Positions 8,911 through 18,048 of a DNA stretch of 64,000 nucleotides are shown here, piece after piece. Each line of letters opens with the position of its first letter. Position 1 is the first letter of the stretch. The notes under the pieces are model-generated. The model searched no databases. It saw only the letters and a list, made by a program, of their open reading frames with translations, and was not told the DNA's origin. Source of the stretch: Polaribacter sp. Q13 (GTDB lineage Bacteria > Bacteroidota > Bacteroidia > Flavobacteriales > Flavobacteriaceae); the NCBI RefSeq assembly GCF_016858305.2, contig NZ_CP074436.1, forward strand, positions 1,942,001 through 2,006,000. The letters run 5' to 3'. A program made the translations under genes and the position numbers.

Positions 8911-8948
8911 AAAACACCCTTCAAATTACAATATCTGAAGGGTGTTTT
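8911..8948 (-). terminator. Rho-independent terminator of the M23 peptidase gene
   Basis: A 13-bp perfect stem (AAAACACCCTTCA / TGAAGGGTGTTTT, 12-base loop) lies just after the stop codon. On the minus strand it is followed by an eight-base T run. Confidence 0.85.
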
Positions 8949-8965
8949 AAGCTTTATAAAGTGAG

Positions 8966-9838
8966 TTAATACTTTCTTTGATACTTTACGTTTTCTTCTA
9001 AGTAAACCGAAGCTTCTGTTCCGTCGTTAATTTTAAACTTGGTTTTAAGGGTTTCTCGCTTGATAATTTCTTGCTTAAAAACCTCAAAGTGTAAATGTGG
9101 ATTTGTAGACCAACCAATATTTCCGCTTTTTGCTATTAACTGACCTTTTGTTACTTTATATCCTGGTTTTACTTTAGCCGAATTAGTGTTAATATGAGAA
9201 TATTCTGAAAATGAACCATCTGAATGGTAGATTAAAATAAAATTATTATACTCTAAGCAGCCTTTTGTTATACAGGTTTTGGTATTATAATCTACCACCT
9301 TAATTACAACGCCTTCTCTTGCTGCATAAATATCTGTACCAATTGGCATGAGAAAATCTAGCGCATTTTTCTTTTGATGTGTTTCTGCCCCATTATAGCC
9401 TTGAGACACTTTAAACTTTTTTCCTTTTTTATAAGGGAGGTTGTAAATGTATTCTTGATTTGAAACAGTATCTTTCTTTTTTACAGAAATAGTGTCTTTA
9501 TCTTTTACTGCAACCGTATCTTTCACCTTCGTTGCAAAATCTCCGTAATTATACCTTGTTTTGGAGTTGTACTTGTACTTACCTGCTTTTATTGCTTTTA
9601 ATGTAGTAATTACAAAGTCTTTTGTTCTTGCAGGAATTAGGTACGTTTTAAAATTCCCGTTAGATGTAGACAAATTCACTAACTCTAAATCTACTTCAAC
9701 CGAAACCGGACAATACTCATTGTTGTCTGCTAAAAACTCAAATCCATTCTCTGCTTTTTTAAAATAGGTTTTAAAATTAAGTTGAGAGAATGAATTATAA
9801 GAAATTAATAAAATGAAAATAAATAGATATTTATTCAT
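8966..9838 (-). CDS. M23 family metallopeptidase
   Basis: A secreted peptidoglycan endopeptidase of the LytM/M23 type. It has a cleavable signal peptide (ending about SFSQ, residue 19) and a beta-rich N-terminal region. A Lys/Thr/Asp repeat linker follows with four similar DT(V/I)(A/S)VK-like units (about residues 107-128). The M23 domain then runs from ALDFLMPIGTDIYAAREG to the end. Zn ligands are visible in HQKKNALDF (H and D) and in the NPHLHFEVF motif (HxH). It lies 11 bp after serA on the same strand and ends at a strong terminator, so it may be the last gene of the serA transcript. Confidence 0.93.
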   Translation of the reverse strand: MNKYLFIFILLISYNSFSQLNFKTYFKKAENGFEFLADNNEYCPVSVEVDLELVNLSTSNGNFKTYLIPARTKDFVITTLKAIKAGKYKYNSKTRYNYGDFATKVKDTVAVKDKDTISVKKKDTVSNQEYIYNLPYKKGKKFKVSQGYNGAETHQKKNALDFLMPIGTDIYAAREGVVIKVVDYNTKTCITKGCLEYNNFILIYHSDGSFSEYSHINTNSAKVKPGYKVTKGQLIAKSGNIGWSTNPHLHFEVFKQEIIKRETLKTKFKINDGTEASVYLEENVKYQRKY

Positions 9839-9849
9839 TGGCTATATTA

Positions 9850-11742
9850 CTAATACAGCACTCTAAATTTAATCGTCCCTTCAATTTCTCTTAAGGCATC
9901 TAAAACTTCTTTGTTGTATTCTTTGTCTAAATCTGTAATTACATATCCTACTTTTGAGTCTGTAGATAAAAATTGACCATTAATGTTCAAATCATATTCT
10001 GCTAAAACTTTATTGATTTTAGCCATTACACCCGGTACATTCTTATGAATATGTAAAAAACGGTGTATATTTGTTTGTCTTGGCAAACGAATATTTGGGA
10101 AGTTTACAGCATCTACTGTATTCCCTGAATTGATGTACGCCATAATTTTACTTGGTACAAAATCTGCAATATCTCTTTGCGCTTCTTCTGTACTACCACC
10201 AACATGTGGTGTTAAAATTACGTTTGGTAAACCTTGTAATTCAGAATAGAATTCTCCGTTTTTTCTAGGTTCAGAAGGATATACATCTACTGCAGCTCCT
10301 GCTAATTTTCCGCTTTTTAAAGCAGCCACCAATGCAGGAATATCTACAACAAAACCTCTTGCTAAGTTTACTAAAAGTGCACCATCTTTCATTTGAGAAA
10401 TTTCTTTTTCTCCAATAAAGTTTTTGTTTGCAGCATTGTCATCAATATGTAAAGTAACCACATCTGATAATGCTAATAAGTCTGATAATTTATCAACTTT
10501 AGTTGCATTTCCTAAACCTAAAGTATCTTCTACATCATAATAGTAAACATCCATACCTAAAGCTTCTGCTAAAATTGATAATTGTTTACCAATATTACCA
10601 TAACCAACAATACCTAGTTTTTTACCACGTACTTCTCTAGAACCTTCTGCTGTTTTATTCCATTGACCATTGTGAATTTCTGTACTTCTTTGAAAAACAC
10701 TACGCATTAGCATAATAATTTCTCCTATTGCTAACTCTACAACAGAACGTGTATTACTATAAGGTGCGTTAAAAACAACGATTCCTTTTTCTTTACACGC
10801 ATCTAAATCTATCTGTTTGGTACCAATACAAAAAGCACTTACTACCATTAATTTATCTGCAGCATCTACTACTTTTTGAGTAACGTTTGTTTTAGAACGA
10901 ATTCCTAACACGTGTACGTCTTTAATTTTTTCTATCAATTCGTCTTCAGACAAACTTTTAGAAACGGTTTCTACAGAAAAACCATCTGAAGACAACTTTT
11001 TAAAAGCATCTGGATGTACGTTTTCTAATAATAATATTTTAATTCTGTTCTTTGGGTATGAGATATTTCTTGGCAACTTGTTTACGTATAAAAATTCATC
11101 TAAATTTGGGGCAATATGGTCTGCGTTTTCTGTTGTTTTAATTCGAGAAACGTTTTCTGTGTACGCAAAAAACTTATCTGCTACACCAGCTTCTCTAGTT
11201 ACATAATCGCTGTACCCATCGCCAATAACTTGTATTTCTCCTTCTAGGTTCATGTCTTTTAAACACTTTATCTTTCCGTTGTGCTGAGAAAGTGGATTGT
11301 TGGCATCGAAACCAATAATTTCTCCATCTTCTGCAAACTCAAAAGTATTTGCATACACTCTACCTGAAGGTATATTGTATTCTTTTACAATAGGATCTAT
11401 AAATTCTTTAAATCCGCAAGAAATCACATAAATATCATCTGCAAACTTTTCGAAAAATTCTTTGTTGCTTTCTATGGATTTTGATACTTGCTTTTTTAAA
11501 GCTACTACTAAACCAGATAAATCGGCTTTGTTTGCTTTTAATAGCTTAATTCTTCTTTCTAAAGATTCCGTGAAGGATATTTCTCCGTCAATACCTAAAT
11601 TGGTAATGTCAATTATTTCTTGAATAATTGCGTCTTTTCTAGGATTGTTTTCAAGGGTGATTTCAGCTAAAACATCTAATGCTTCTACCTTGGTTAAGGT
11701 GCTGTCAAAATCGAAAATATAATTTCTTTTTGTGGTAATCAT
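9850..11742 (-). CDS. serA: Phosphoserine phosphatase-like / phosphoglycerate dehydrogenase fusion
   Basis: The 630-residue protein joins two serine-biosynthesis activities. Residues 1-210 form a HAD-IB phosphatase domain with all motifs: D11 and D13 (DFDST), S108 (VISCG), K157 and GDGYSD (174-179). Residues about 230-540 are D-3-phosphoglycerate dehydrogenase, with the NAD Rossmann GIVGYGNIGKQ, the catalytic-loop Arg in NLARGF and His in TPHVGGSTEEAQ. The end (from about 555, HIHKNVPGVMAKINKVL) is an ACT domain, as in serine-inhibited SerA. The intermediate transaminase SerC is not in this window. A typical SerA is 400-530 residues, so the N-terminal domain is the addition. A -7 promoter box sits 40 bases upstream. 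Confidence 0.93.
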   Translation of the reverse strand: MITTKRNYIFDFDSTLTKVEALDVLAEITLENNPRKDAIIQEIIDITNLGIDGEISFTESLERRIKLLKANKADLSGLVVALKKQVSKSIESNKEFFEKFADDIYVISCGFKEFIDPIVKEYNIPSGRVYANTFEFAEDGEIIGFDANNPLSQHNGKIKCLKDMNLEGEIQVIGDGYSDYVTREAGVADKFFAYTENVSRIKTTENADHIAPNLDEFLYVNKLPRNISYPKNRIKILLLENVHPDAFKKLSSDGFSVETVSKSLSEDELIEKIKDVHVLGIRSKTNVTQKVVDAADKLMVVSAFCIGTKQIDLDACKEKGIVVFNAPYSNTRSVVELAIGEIIMLMRSVFQRSTEIHNGQWNKTAEGSREVRGKKLGIVGYGNIGKQLSILAEALGMDVYYYDVEDTLGLGNATKVDKLSDLLALSDVVTLHIDDNAANKNFIGEKEISQMKDGALLVNLARGFVVDIPALVAALKSGKLAGAAVDVYPSEPRKNGEFYSELQGLPNVILTPHVGGSTEEAQRDIADFVPSKIMAYINSGNTVDAVNFPNIRLPRQTNIHRFLHIHKNVPGVMAKINKVLAEYDLNINGQFLSTDSKVGYVITDLDKEYNKEVLDALREIEGTIKFRVLY

Positions 11743-11781
11743 TACTTAAGAATCTTGGTTGAATTTAAGTGAGTAAATCTA

Positions 11782-11789
11782 CAAATATA
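11782..11789 (-). promoter_or_regulatory. Predicted -7 box for serA
   Basis: Minus-strand TATATTTG is a perfect TAnnTTTG match, about 40 bases before the ATG. No clear TTG box is seen at 17-23 bases. Confidence 0.4.
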
Positions 11790-11882
11790 GTAGGATACTA
11801 TAAAGCTATTTTAAAGTTTTATGATATCTTTTTTATTTATTCTTTATATTAAAAAATAATAGTAATAAAGTGTTTTTTAACC

Positions 11883-12704
11883 TTAAAAATTATGAAATCC
11901 TAAAAGAAGTAACCACCAAACAATTGGCAAAGACTCAACAAAAAAAGAACTATAGTACTTAGATTGTGCTGTTCTAGCCCTCATCAGGAAAATAATCAAT
12001 AGAAAAAAGAAAATCATAAATGGTGTTTTTACCATGCTAACACTAGAAATTAAATATTCTAAGACTAATGAAAACACCAATAGCATTAATCCTAATTTCT
12101 TCGTTTTTTCTATGCCTATTTTTTTTGGTATTGTTTGCAAAGAAATAGCGTCATACATTATGTCTCTTATATCAAACGGTAGTATTAAAATTACAACAAT
12201 TAAAAACCGTTGCAACATTAAAAGCATCACGTTTAATGTAATTTCCTTACCTACAGCTATCAGCGGAATTAAGACCGTAAACCCAGCCCAAACTAAGGCA
12301 ACCACAATAATTTTTAAGTAACTGACTTCTCTTAAATTTTTATCGAATCCACTTAAAAAAGGAACTGCATATAACACCGTTAACAAACAAAAAGGAATCG
12401 TGTAATACAAGGTTTCTACAGAAATTTGAACCACAAAATAACACAACGCTAAAAAACAGAAAAACGAGAAAATCTGGATATTTTTTAACCCTTTTGTTAA
12501 ACTTCTGTGATGTAATTTTGCCATACCCGCATATTTTACAAAATTATACCCTGTAATAGTTCCAAAAAATATAAAGTAGTTTAAGTTGCCATTGTAAGGC
12601 AACTCTAAATAAATTTCTGTAATTCTTAAAAATGCATATACAGAAAATGCAACATGAATACTTGCATTTATATAAAAGTCGAACATTAATTTTAAGAATC
12701 TCAT
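11883..12704 (-). CDS. UbiA-like integral membrane protein
   Basis: The 273-residue protein is hydrophobic throughout, with about eight predicted membrane segments. It resembles the UbiA prenyltransferase superfamily: the second Asp-rich motif is present (FDIRDIMYDAISLQTIP, D178, D181, D185) and is followed by KKIGIEKT as in that family. The first motif, normally NDxxDxxxD, is replaced by TGYNFVKYAG (around N54) with no acidic residue, so prenyl-diphosphate chemistry is doubtful. No lipid or quinone gene is adjacent. It is transcribed divergently from gcvP. Confidence 0.65.
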   Translation of the reverse strand: MRFLKLMFDFYINASIHVAFSVYAFLRITEIYLELPYNGNLNYFIFFGTITGYNFVKYAGMAKLHHRSLTKGLKNIQIFSFFCFLALCYFVVQISVETLYYTIPFCLLTVLYAVPFLSGFDKNLREVSYLKIIVVALVWAGFTVLIPLIAVGKEITLNVMLLMLQRFLIVVILILPFDIRDIMYDAISLQTIPKKIGIEKTKKLGLMLLVFSLVLEYLISSVSMVKTPFMIFFFLLIIFLMRARTAQSKYYSSFFVESLPIVWWLLLLGFHNF

Positions 12705-12801
12705 TCGGCAAAAATAGGTTTTATGTTCATAACATTCATTTTTGGTTGATAATTCTCTCGTTTTTGCTTAAGAAATGGAGAAAATTATTTTATTATTTCC
12801 C

Positions 12802-12809
12802 TACTTTTG
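12802..12809 (+). promoter_or_regulatory. Predicted -7 box upstream of gcvP
   Basis: TACTTTTG matches TAnnTTTG and would give a leader of roughly 75 bases before gcvP. A correctly spaced TTG box is not evident. I see no glycine-riboswitch-like pairing in the leader. Confidence 0.3.
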
Positions 12810-12890
12810 AGACTTTTAAAATCAATTGGTTTAGAGGTGATAAAACACAAACTATATCGATTGAAATAAGCCTAATCAAAACCTTATTAC

Positions 12891-15776
12891 ATGAATACAA
12901 ATTTGTTTCAAAACAGACATATTGGACCTAATAAAAAGGAACAAGAAAAAATGTTATCTACTATAAAAGCGGATAGTTTAGATCAGTTAATTTACCAAAC
13001 TGTTCCAGATGATATCCGTTTAGAAAATGAGTTAGATTTGGCGCCAGCTAAGAGCGAATATGAATATTTAGCACATATAAAAGAGTTATCAGAAAAAAAT
13101 AAAGTTTTTAAAACTTACATTGGTTTAGGTTATCATGAGGCTATTGTGCCAAGTGTTATTCAGCGTAATATTTTTGAAAACCCGGGTTGGTATACTGCCT
13201 ATACTCCATACCAAGCAGAAATTGCACAAGGTAGATTAGAAGCTTTGTTAAATTTTCAAACCATGGTTTGTGATTTAACAGGAATGGAATTGGCAAATGC
13301 TTCTTTATTAGATGAAAGTACTGCTGCTGCAGAAGCAATGGCTTTATTATTTGATGTTAGAGAAAGAGCCCAAAAGAAAGCTGGTGTAAACAAGTTTTTT
13401 GTTTCTGAAGAAATTTTACCTCAAACAGTATCTCTTTTACAAACTCGTTCTACTCCTATTGGTATTGAATTAGTGATTGGAAACCACGAAGAATTCGATT
13501 TTTCTGAGGATTTTTTCGGAGCCATTTTACAATACCCAGGAAAACATGGGCAGGTTTATGACTTCGCAGATTTTGTTACTAAAGCGAATGAGAACAATAT
13601 AAAAGTAGCTGTTGCTGCAGATATTTTATCATTGGTAAAATTAAAAGCACCTGCTGAATTTGGTGTTGATGTTGTTGTAGGAACCACGCAACGATTCGGA
13701 ATTCCATTAGGTTACGGAGGACCTCATGCCGCTTATTTTGCAACAAAAGAAAAATATAAAAGAAGCATGCCTGGTCGTATTATTGGTATTACCAAAGATA
13801 TACATGGAGAACGTGCATTACGCATGGCATTGCAAACTAGAGAACAACACATTAAAAGAGAAAAAGCGACTTCTAATATATGTACTGCACAGGTTCTATT
13901 AGCTGTTATGGCAGGTATGTATGCTGTTTACCATGGTAAAAATGGTTTGCAATTTATTGCAGATTCTGTACACAACAAAACTAAATTAGTTGCAGATTAC
14001 TTAGATAAAGCAGGTTTCAATCAATTGAATACTTCTTATTTTGATACTTTATTAGTAGAAATAGATTGTATTAAATTAAAATCTGTAGCAGAATCTTTTA
14101 AAGTGAACTTTAATTATGTTGATAAAAAACACATTTCTATCTCTATAAATGAAGCAACTACTCAAAAAGATTTAATGAATCTGTTTACCATTTTCGGTCA
14201 ACTTAAAAAGAAACCTGTTGCTTCGGAAGCAGAAAGTGTAGGTGATTTTCATCAAATTTTAACACAAGAATCTTTTAATGCAGATTTTGAAGTTATTACA
14301 GAAAACACCAAAAGAAACACACCATTTCTAGAAAACAATATATTTAACACGTATCAATCTGAAACAGACATGATGCGTTATATTAAAAAATTAGAACGTA
14401 AAGATTTATCATTAAATCATTCTATGATTTCTTTAGGTTCTTGTACTATGAAATTGAATGCTGCTTCTGAAATGTTGCCTTTAAGCAATCCACAATGGGG
14501 AAATATTCATCCTTTTGTACCTTTAAATCAGGCGGAAGGGTATCAACAAATGTTAAAAAGATTAGAGCATCAATTAAACATTATCACTGGTTTTGCTGGT
14601 ACTTCTTTACAACCAAATTCTGGTGCTCAAGGCGAGTTTACCGGCTTAATGACTATTAGAGCGTATCACGAATCTAACAACGATTCTCATAGAAACATCT
14701 GTTTGATTCCTGCTTCCGCGCACGGTACAAATCCTGCGTCAGCTGTTATGGCTGGTATGAAGGTTGTAGTTACCAAAACTGATGAGAAAGGAAATATTGA
14801 TGTTGAAGATTTACGTGCTAAAGCAATTTTACATAAAGATAATTTAGCTGCTTTAATGGTGACATATCCTTCTACACACGGAGTATATGAAAAAGCGATT
14901 AAAGAAATTACACAAATTATTCATAATAACGGCGGACAAGTATACATGGATGGCGCCAATATGAACGCACAAGTTGGGTTAACAAATCCTGCAACAATTG
15001 GCGCAGATGTTTGTCACTTAAACTTGCACAAAACATTTGCCATTCCGCATGGTGGTGGTGGACCAGGAGTTGGGCCAATTTGTGTTGCTCCACAATTAGT
15101 TCCGTTTTTACCAACAAATCCGGTAATTGCTACAGGAGGAGAAAATGCCATTACAGCTGTTTCTGGAGCTCCTTGGGGTTCTGCTTTAGTTTGTTTAATT
15201 TCTTACGGATACATAACCATGTTAGGTGCAAAAGGATTGACCGATTCTACTAAAAACGCCATCTTAAATGCCAATTATATTAAAGAACGTTTGCATGGAA
15301 ATTACAATACGTTGTATTCTGGTGAAATGAACAGAGCTGCACACGAAATGATTATTGATTGTCGTGATTTTAAACAAAACGGAATTGAAGTAGTAGACAT
15401 CGCTAAACGTTTAATGGATTATGGTTTTCATGCTCCAACCGTTTCTTTCCCTGTTGCAGGAACTATGATGATTGAACCTACAGAATCTGAATCTATGGCA
15501 GAATTAGATCGTTTTTGTGATGCTATGATTTCAATTCGTGAAGAGATTAAAAATGCATCTAAAGAGAATGACAACAATCCTTTAAAGAATGCGCCTCATA
15601 CGCAAGAAATGTTAACTGCAGATGAATGGGCATTACCTTACACTAGAAAACAAGCAGCTTTTCCTTTAGAATATATTGCTGAAAATAAATTTTGGCCTTC
15701 TGTTCGTAGAGTAGATGATGCTTTTGGAGACAGAAACTTAATTTGTTCTTGTAACCCAATTGAAGATTATATGTAG
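12891..15776 (+). CDS. gcvP: Glycine dehydrogenase (decarboxylating), P protein
   Basis: The PLP-dependent P protein of the glycine cleavage system decarboxylates glycine and passes the aminomethyl group to lipoyl-H protein. The 961-residue length is that of the fused homodimeric type. The N-terminus NRHIGPN is typical. The PLP lysine is K714 in LNLHKTFAIPHGGGGPG, and the first half carries the degenerate partner sequence VVVGTTQRFGIPLGYGGPHAAYF. The gene is monocistronic and closed by a strong terminator; the T and H protein genes are elsewhere. No frame damage is seen. Confidence 0.98.
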   Translation: MNTNLFQNRHIGPNKKEQEKMLSTIKADSLDQLIYQTVPDDIRLENELDLAPAKSEYEYLAHIKELSEKNKVFKTYIGLGYHEAIVPSVIQRNIFENPGWYTAYTPYQAEIAQGRLEALLNFQTMVCDLTGMELANASLLDESTAAAEAMALLFDVRERAQKKAGVNKFFVSEEILPQTVSLLQTRSTPIGIELVIGNHEEFDFSEDFFGAILQYPGKHGQVYDFADFVTKANENNIKVAVAADILSLVKLKAPAEFGVDVVVGTTQRFGIPLGYGGPHAAYFATKEKYKRSMPGRIIGITKDIHGERALRMALQTREQHIKREKATSNICTAQVLLAVMAGMYAVYHGKNGLQFIADSVHNKTKLVADYLDKAGFNQLNTSYFDTLLVEIDCIKLKSVAESFKVNFNYVDKKHISISINEATTQKDLMNLFTIFGQLKKKPVASEAESVGDFHQILTQESFNADFEVITENTKRNTPFLENNIFNTYQSETDMMRYIKKLERKDLSLNHSMISLGSCTMKLNAASEMLPLSNPQWGNIHPFVPLNQAEGYQQMLKRLEHQLNIITGFAGTSLQPNSGAQGEFTGLMTIRAYHESNNDSHRNICLIPASAHGTNPASAVMAGMKVVVTKTDEKGNIDVEDLRAKAILHKDNLAALMVTYPSTHGVYEKAIKEITQIIHNNGGQVYMDGANMNAQVGLTNPATIGADVCHLNLHKTFAIPHGGGGPGVGPICVAPQLVPFLPTNPVIATGGENAITAVSGAPWGSALVCLISYGYITMLGAKGLTDSTKNAILNANYIKERLHGNYNTLYSGEMNRAAHEMIIDCRDFKQNGIEVVDIAKRLMDYGFHAPTVSFPVAGTMMIEPTESESMAELDRFCDAMISIREEIKNASKENDNNPLKNAPHTQEMLTADEWALPYTRKQAAFPLEYIAENKFWPSVRRVDDAFGDRNLICSCNPIEDYM

Positions 15777-15802
15777 AACGCACAATGTTCTTTTAATATT
15801 TT

Positions 15803-15829
15803 AAAACCGTTTCTTTTTGAAGCGGTTTT
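15803..15829 (+). terminator. Terminator of gcvP
   Basis: An 11-bp stem (AAAACCGTTTC / GAAGCGGTTTT, one G-U pair, loop TTTTT) followed by CTTGTTTT, 26 bases after the stop codon. Confidence 0.85.
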
Positions 15830-16083
15830 CTTGTTTTAAAAAACCGTTATTTGCAATGTTGATGTTTTGATTCAAAAAAAGAACTCAACTGAACATGCTA
15901 AACTGAATGCATAAATGAATATATAATACAGTATTATTTGCGTTCAGAAAACAATTATACTTCAATTTTTAATAGTATTAAATGAACTCTTAGAAACATT
16001 TTACATACTCTTGTTAACATTAAAACAAAATATTTAAAATAAATTCGTCACTAATAATCTACCGTAAAAATTGAATCCAATAT
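15830..16083. other. AT-rich intergenic region upstream of the DUF1080 gene
   Basis: Together with the gcvP terminator this makes a 307-bp gap. It is very AT-rich, with no open frame of note, no clear TTG/TAnnTTTG promoter pair and no strong hairpin. It presumably contains the promoter of the following sugar-metabolism pair. Confidence 0.4.
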
Positions 16084-16872
16084 ATGCATAAGCTAAAAAT
16101 AATTCTATTACTAACTGCAATAACAACATTAAACTCATGTAATTCTAACACCCCAAAAACCGATAATGATTGGGTCTACCTTTTTAATGGTAAAGATTTA
16201 AATGGTTGGGTTACAAAAATAAACCATCATGAAGTTGGCGATAATTACGCCAACACATTTAGAGTAGTAGATGGTGCAATTCAGGTTAATTATAATGAGT
16301 ATTCTGAATTTGGAGAACGCTTTGGACACCTTTATTATGAAAAACCTTTTTCTTCTTACCACTTAAAATTTGAATATCGATTTACAGACCAATGGATGGA
16401 AGATGCTCCTCGTGGCACTTATAGAAATAGTGGTGTAATGATTCATTCTCAAAATCCAAATAGTATATTAAAAGATCAGAACTGGCCAATTTCTGTTGAA
16501 TACCAAATTTTAGCGGAGAGAGAAGAAAATGAATCTAGACCTACAGGTAATATGTGCTCCCCCGGAACAGAAGTGTTTTTTAAAGGAGAAATGGACCCGA
16601 AACACTGTATACCTTCAAGTTCTAAAACCTATAAATGGAATCAATGGTTGTCTGGAGAAGTAATTGTTTATAGAGATTCATTAATTACACATATTGTTGA
16701 AAACAATAAAGTCTTAAAATATACTAAACCACAAATTGGCGGAAAAGTAGTAAAAGGTTATGATAAGCGTATAAAAATTGACGGTAAACCTTTAAAGAAA
16801 GGATTCATCGCTCTACAAGCAGAAGGACAAGGAATTGAATTTAGAGAAATAAAAATTAAAAATCTTAATTAG
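16084..16872 (+). CDS. DUF1080 (3-keto-disaccharide hydrolase-like) lipoprotein
   Basis: A concanavalin-like jelly-roll protein of the DUF1080 family, some members of which hydrolyse 3-keto-glucosides. The signal peptide ends at a lipobox (TLNSC, Cys 19), so the protein is a surface or periplasmic lipoprotein. The family opening DWVYLFNGKDLNGWV starts about residue 29. NSGVMIHSQNP and the closing FIALQAEGQGIEFREIKIKNL are typical strands. It is followed 6 bp later by a sugar isomerase-like gene, a common Bacteroidota pairing in 3-keto-sugar metabolism. Confidence 0.88.
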   Translation: MHKLKIILLLTAITTLNSCNSNTPKTDNDWVYLFNGKDLNGWVTKINHHEVGDNYANTFRVVDGAIQVNYNEYSEFGERFGHLYYEKPFSSYHLKFEYRFTDQWMEDAPRGTYRNSGVMIHSQNPNSILKDQNWPISVEYQILAEREENESRPTGNMCSPGTEVFFKGEMDPKHCIPSSSKTYKWNQWLSGEVIVYRDSLITHIVENNKVLKYTKPQIGGKVVKGYDKRIKIDGKPLKKGFIALQAEGQGIEFREIKIKNLN

Positions 16873-16878
16873 AAAATA

Positions 16879-17841
16879 ATGAAAAGAAAACTTACAATTT
16901 CATGTGTACATTTTATATTAATATTATTTGCAAATTTTCTATTAATATCTTGTAACTCTAAACCTCAATCATCAAAAACTAGCAACAAAACTTTATCTGC
17001 TAAACAAGAATCTACTTCAGATTTTAAAATATCACTTGCTCAATGGTCTTTACATAGAGCTTTTAAAGATGGTAGCTTAGATCCAATGGACTTCCCTAAA
17101 ATAGCGGCTTCTTATAACATTTATTCTATTGAACTTGTAAATAGCTTTTATAGAACCAAAGTAAATGACAAGACATATTGGAAAACCTTTAAGCAAGAAT
17201 GTGATGAGAACAAAGTAAGCGTTGGCTTAATTATGTGTGATCGTTTAGGAAATCTAGGAAATCCAAATATTAAGGAGCGAATGAAAACTGTAGAAAACCA
17301 TTATGCTTGGGTAGACATTGCTAAATACTTAAGCGCTCATTCTATTCGCGTAAATGCAGCCGGTAAAGGTAACGCAGATGATGTAGCACTAAATGTTATT
17401 GATGGCCTTTCTAAGCTAGGTAAATATGCATCAGAAAAAGGCATTAATATCATTGTAGAAAATCACGGAGGAAACTCTTCTAATGGTGCGTGGCTTGCAA
17501 GTGTTATACAACATGTTGGAATGGAAAATGTAGGAACTCTTCCCGATTTCGGGAATTTCTGCTTAAGTCGTGATTCTGAGAAGAATTGTCTATCTGAATA
17601 TGACAGATATAAAGGTATTAGCGAACTAATTCCTTTTGCAAAAGGGATTAGTGCAAAATCGTACGATTTTGATAAAACAGGTCGTGAAACAAAAATTGAT
17701 TTTCTGAGAATGATGAAAATCGTAAAAGAATCTGGATTTAAAGGTTATATAGGTATTGAATATGAAGGGAATTCTCTTTCTGAACCTGAAGGAATAAAAA
17801 CCACAAAAGCATTACTTGAGATGGTTTTTACAGAATTATAA
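16879..17841 (+). CDS. Sugar phosphate isomerase/epimerase-like TIM-barrel lipoprotein
   Basis: A xylose-isomerase-like TIM barrel (AP endonuclease family 2 fold) with a lipoprotein signal (LLISC, about Cys 25). Segments such as ISLAQWSLHRAF, ENHGGNSSNG, TLPDFGNFC and YIGIEYEGNSL carry the acidic and His metal ligands expected in this fold. The substrate is unknown; export plus co-transcription with a DUF1080 protein suggests periplasmic processing of an oxidised or keto sugar. The start codon lies 6 bp after the DUF1080 stop. Confidence 0.85.
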   Translation: MKRKLTISCVHFILILFANFLLISCNSKPQSSKTSNKTLSAKQESTSDFKISLAQWSLHRAFKDGSLDPMDFPKIAASYNIYSIELVNSFYRTKVNDKTYWKTFKQECDENKVSVGLIMCDRLGNLGNPNIKERMKTVENHYAWVDIAKYLSAHSIRVNAAGKGNADDVALNVIDGLSKLGKYASEKGINIIVENHGGNSSNGAWLASVIQHVGMENVGTLPDFGNFCLSRDSEKNCLSEYDRYKGISELIPFAKGISAKSYDFDKTGRETKIDFLRMMKIVKESGFKGYIGIEYEGNSLSEPEGIKTTKALLEMVFTEL

Positions 17842-18048
17842 CAACTATAATACCTATTCCGTAAAATACTTAAAAAAACCTCTACCCTACCTTCAACTTG
17901 CAATGATTTTTATCACCAAAAACTAAAAGCAAACAAATTTCAATAAATTTATACCCATTAAAAATTTTACATAAAATTATTATTATCATTATACTATAAG
18001 TTGTGAATTTTCTTTACTTTTAATACTTAAAATTTAACAGAAAATTCT

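Noticed and set aside
12802..12890. Glycine riboswitch before gcvP
   Set aside because: The leader is short and AT-rich, and none of the paired glycine-riboswitch helices could be recognised.
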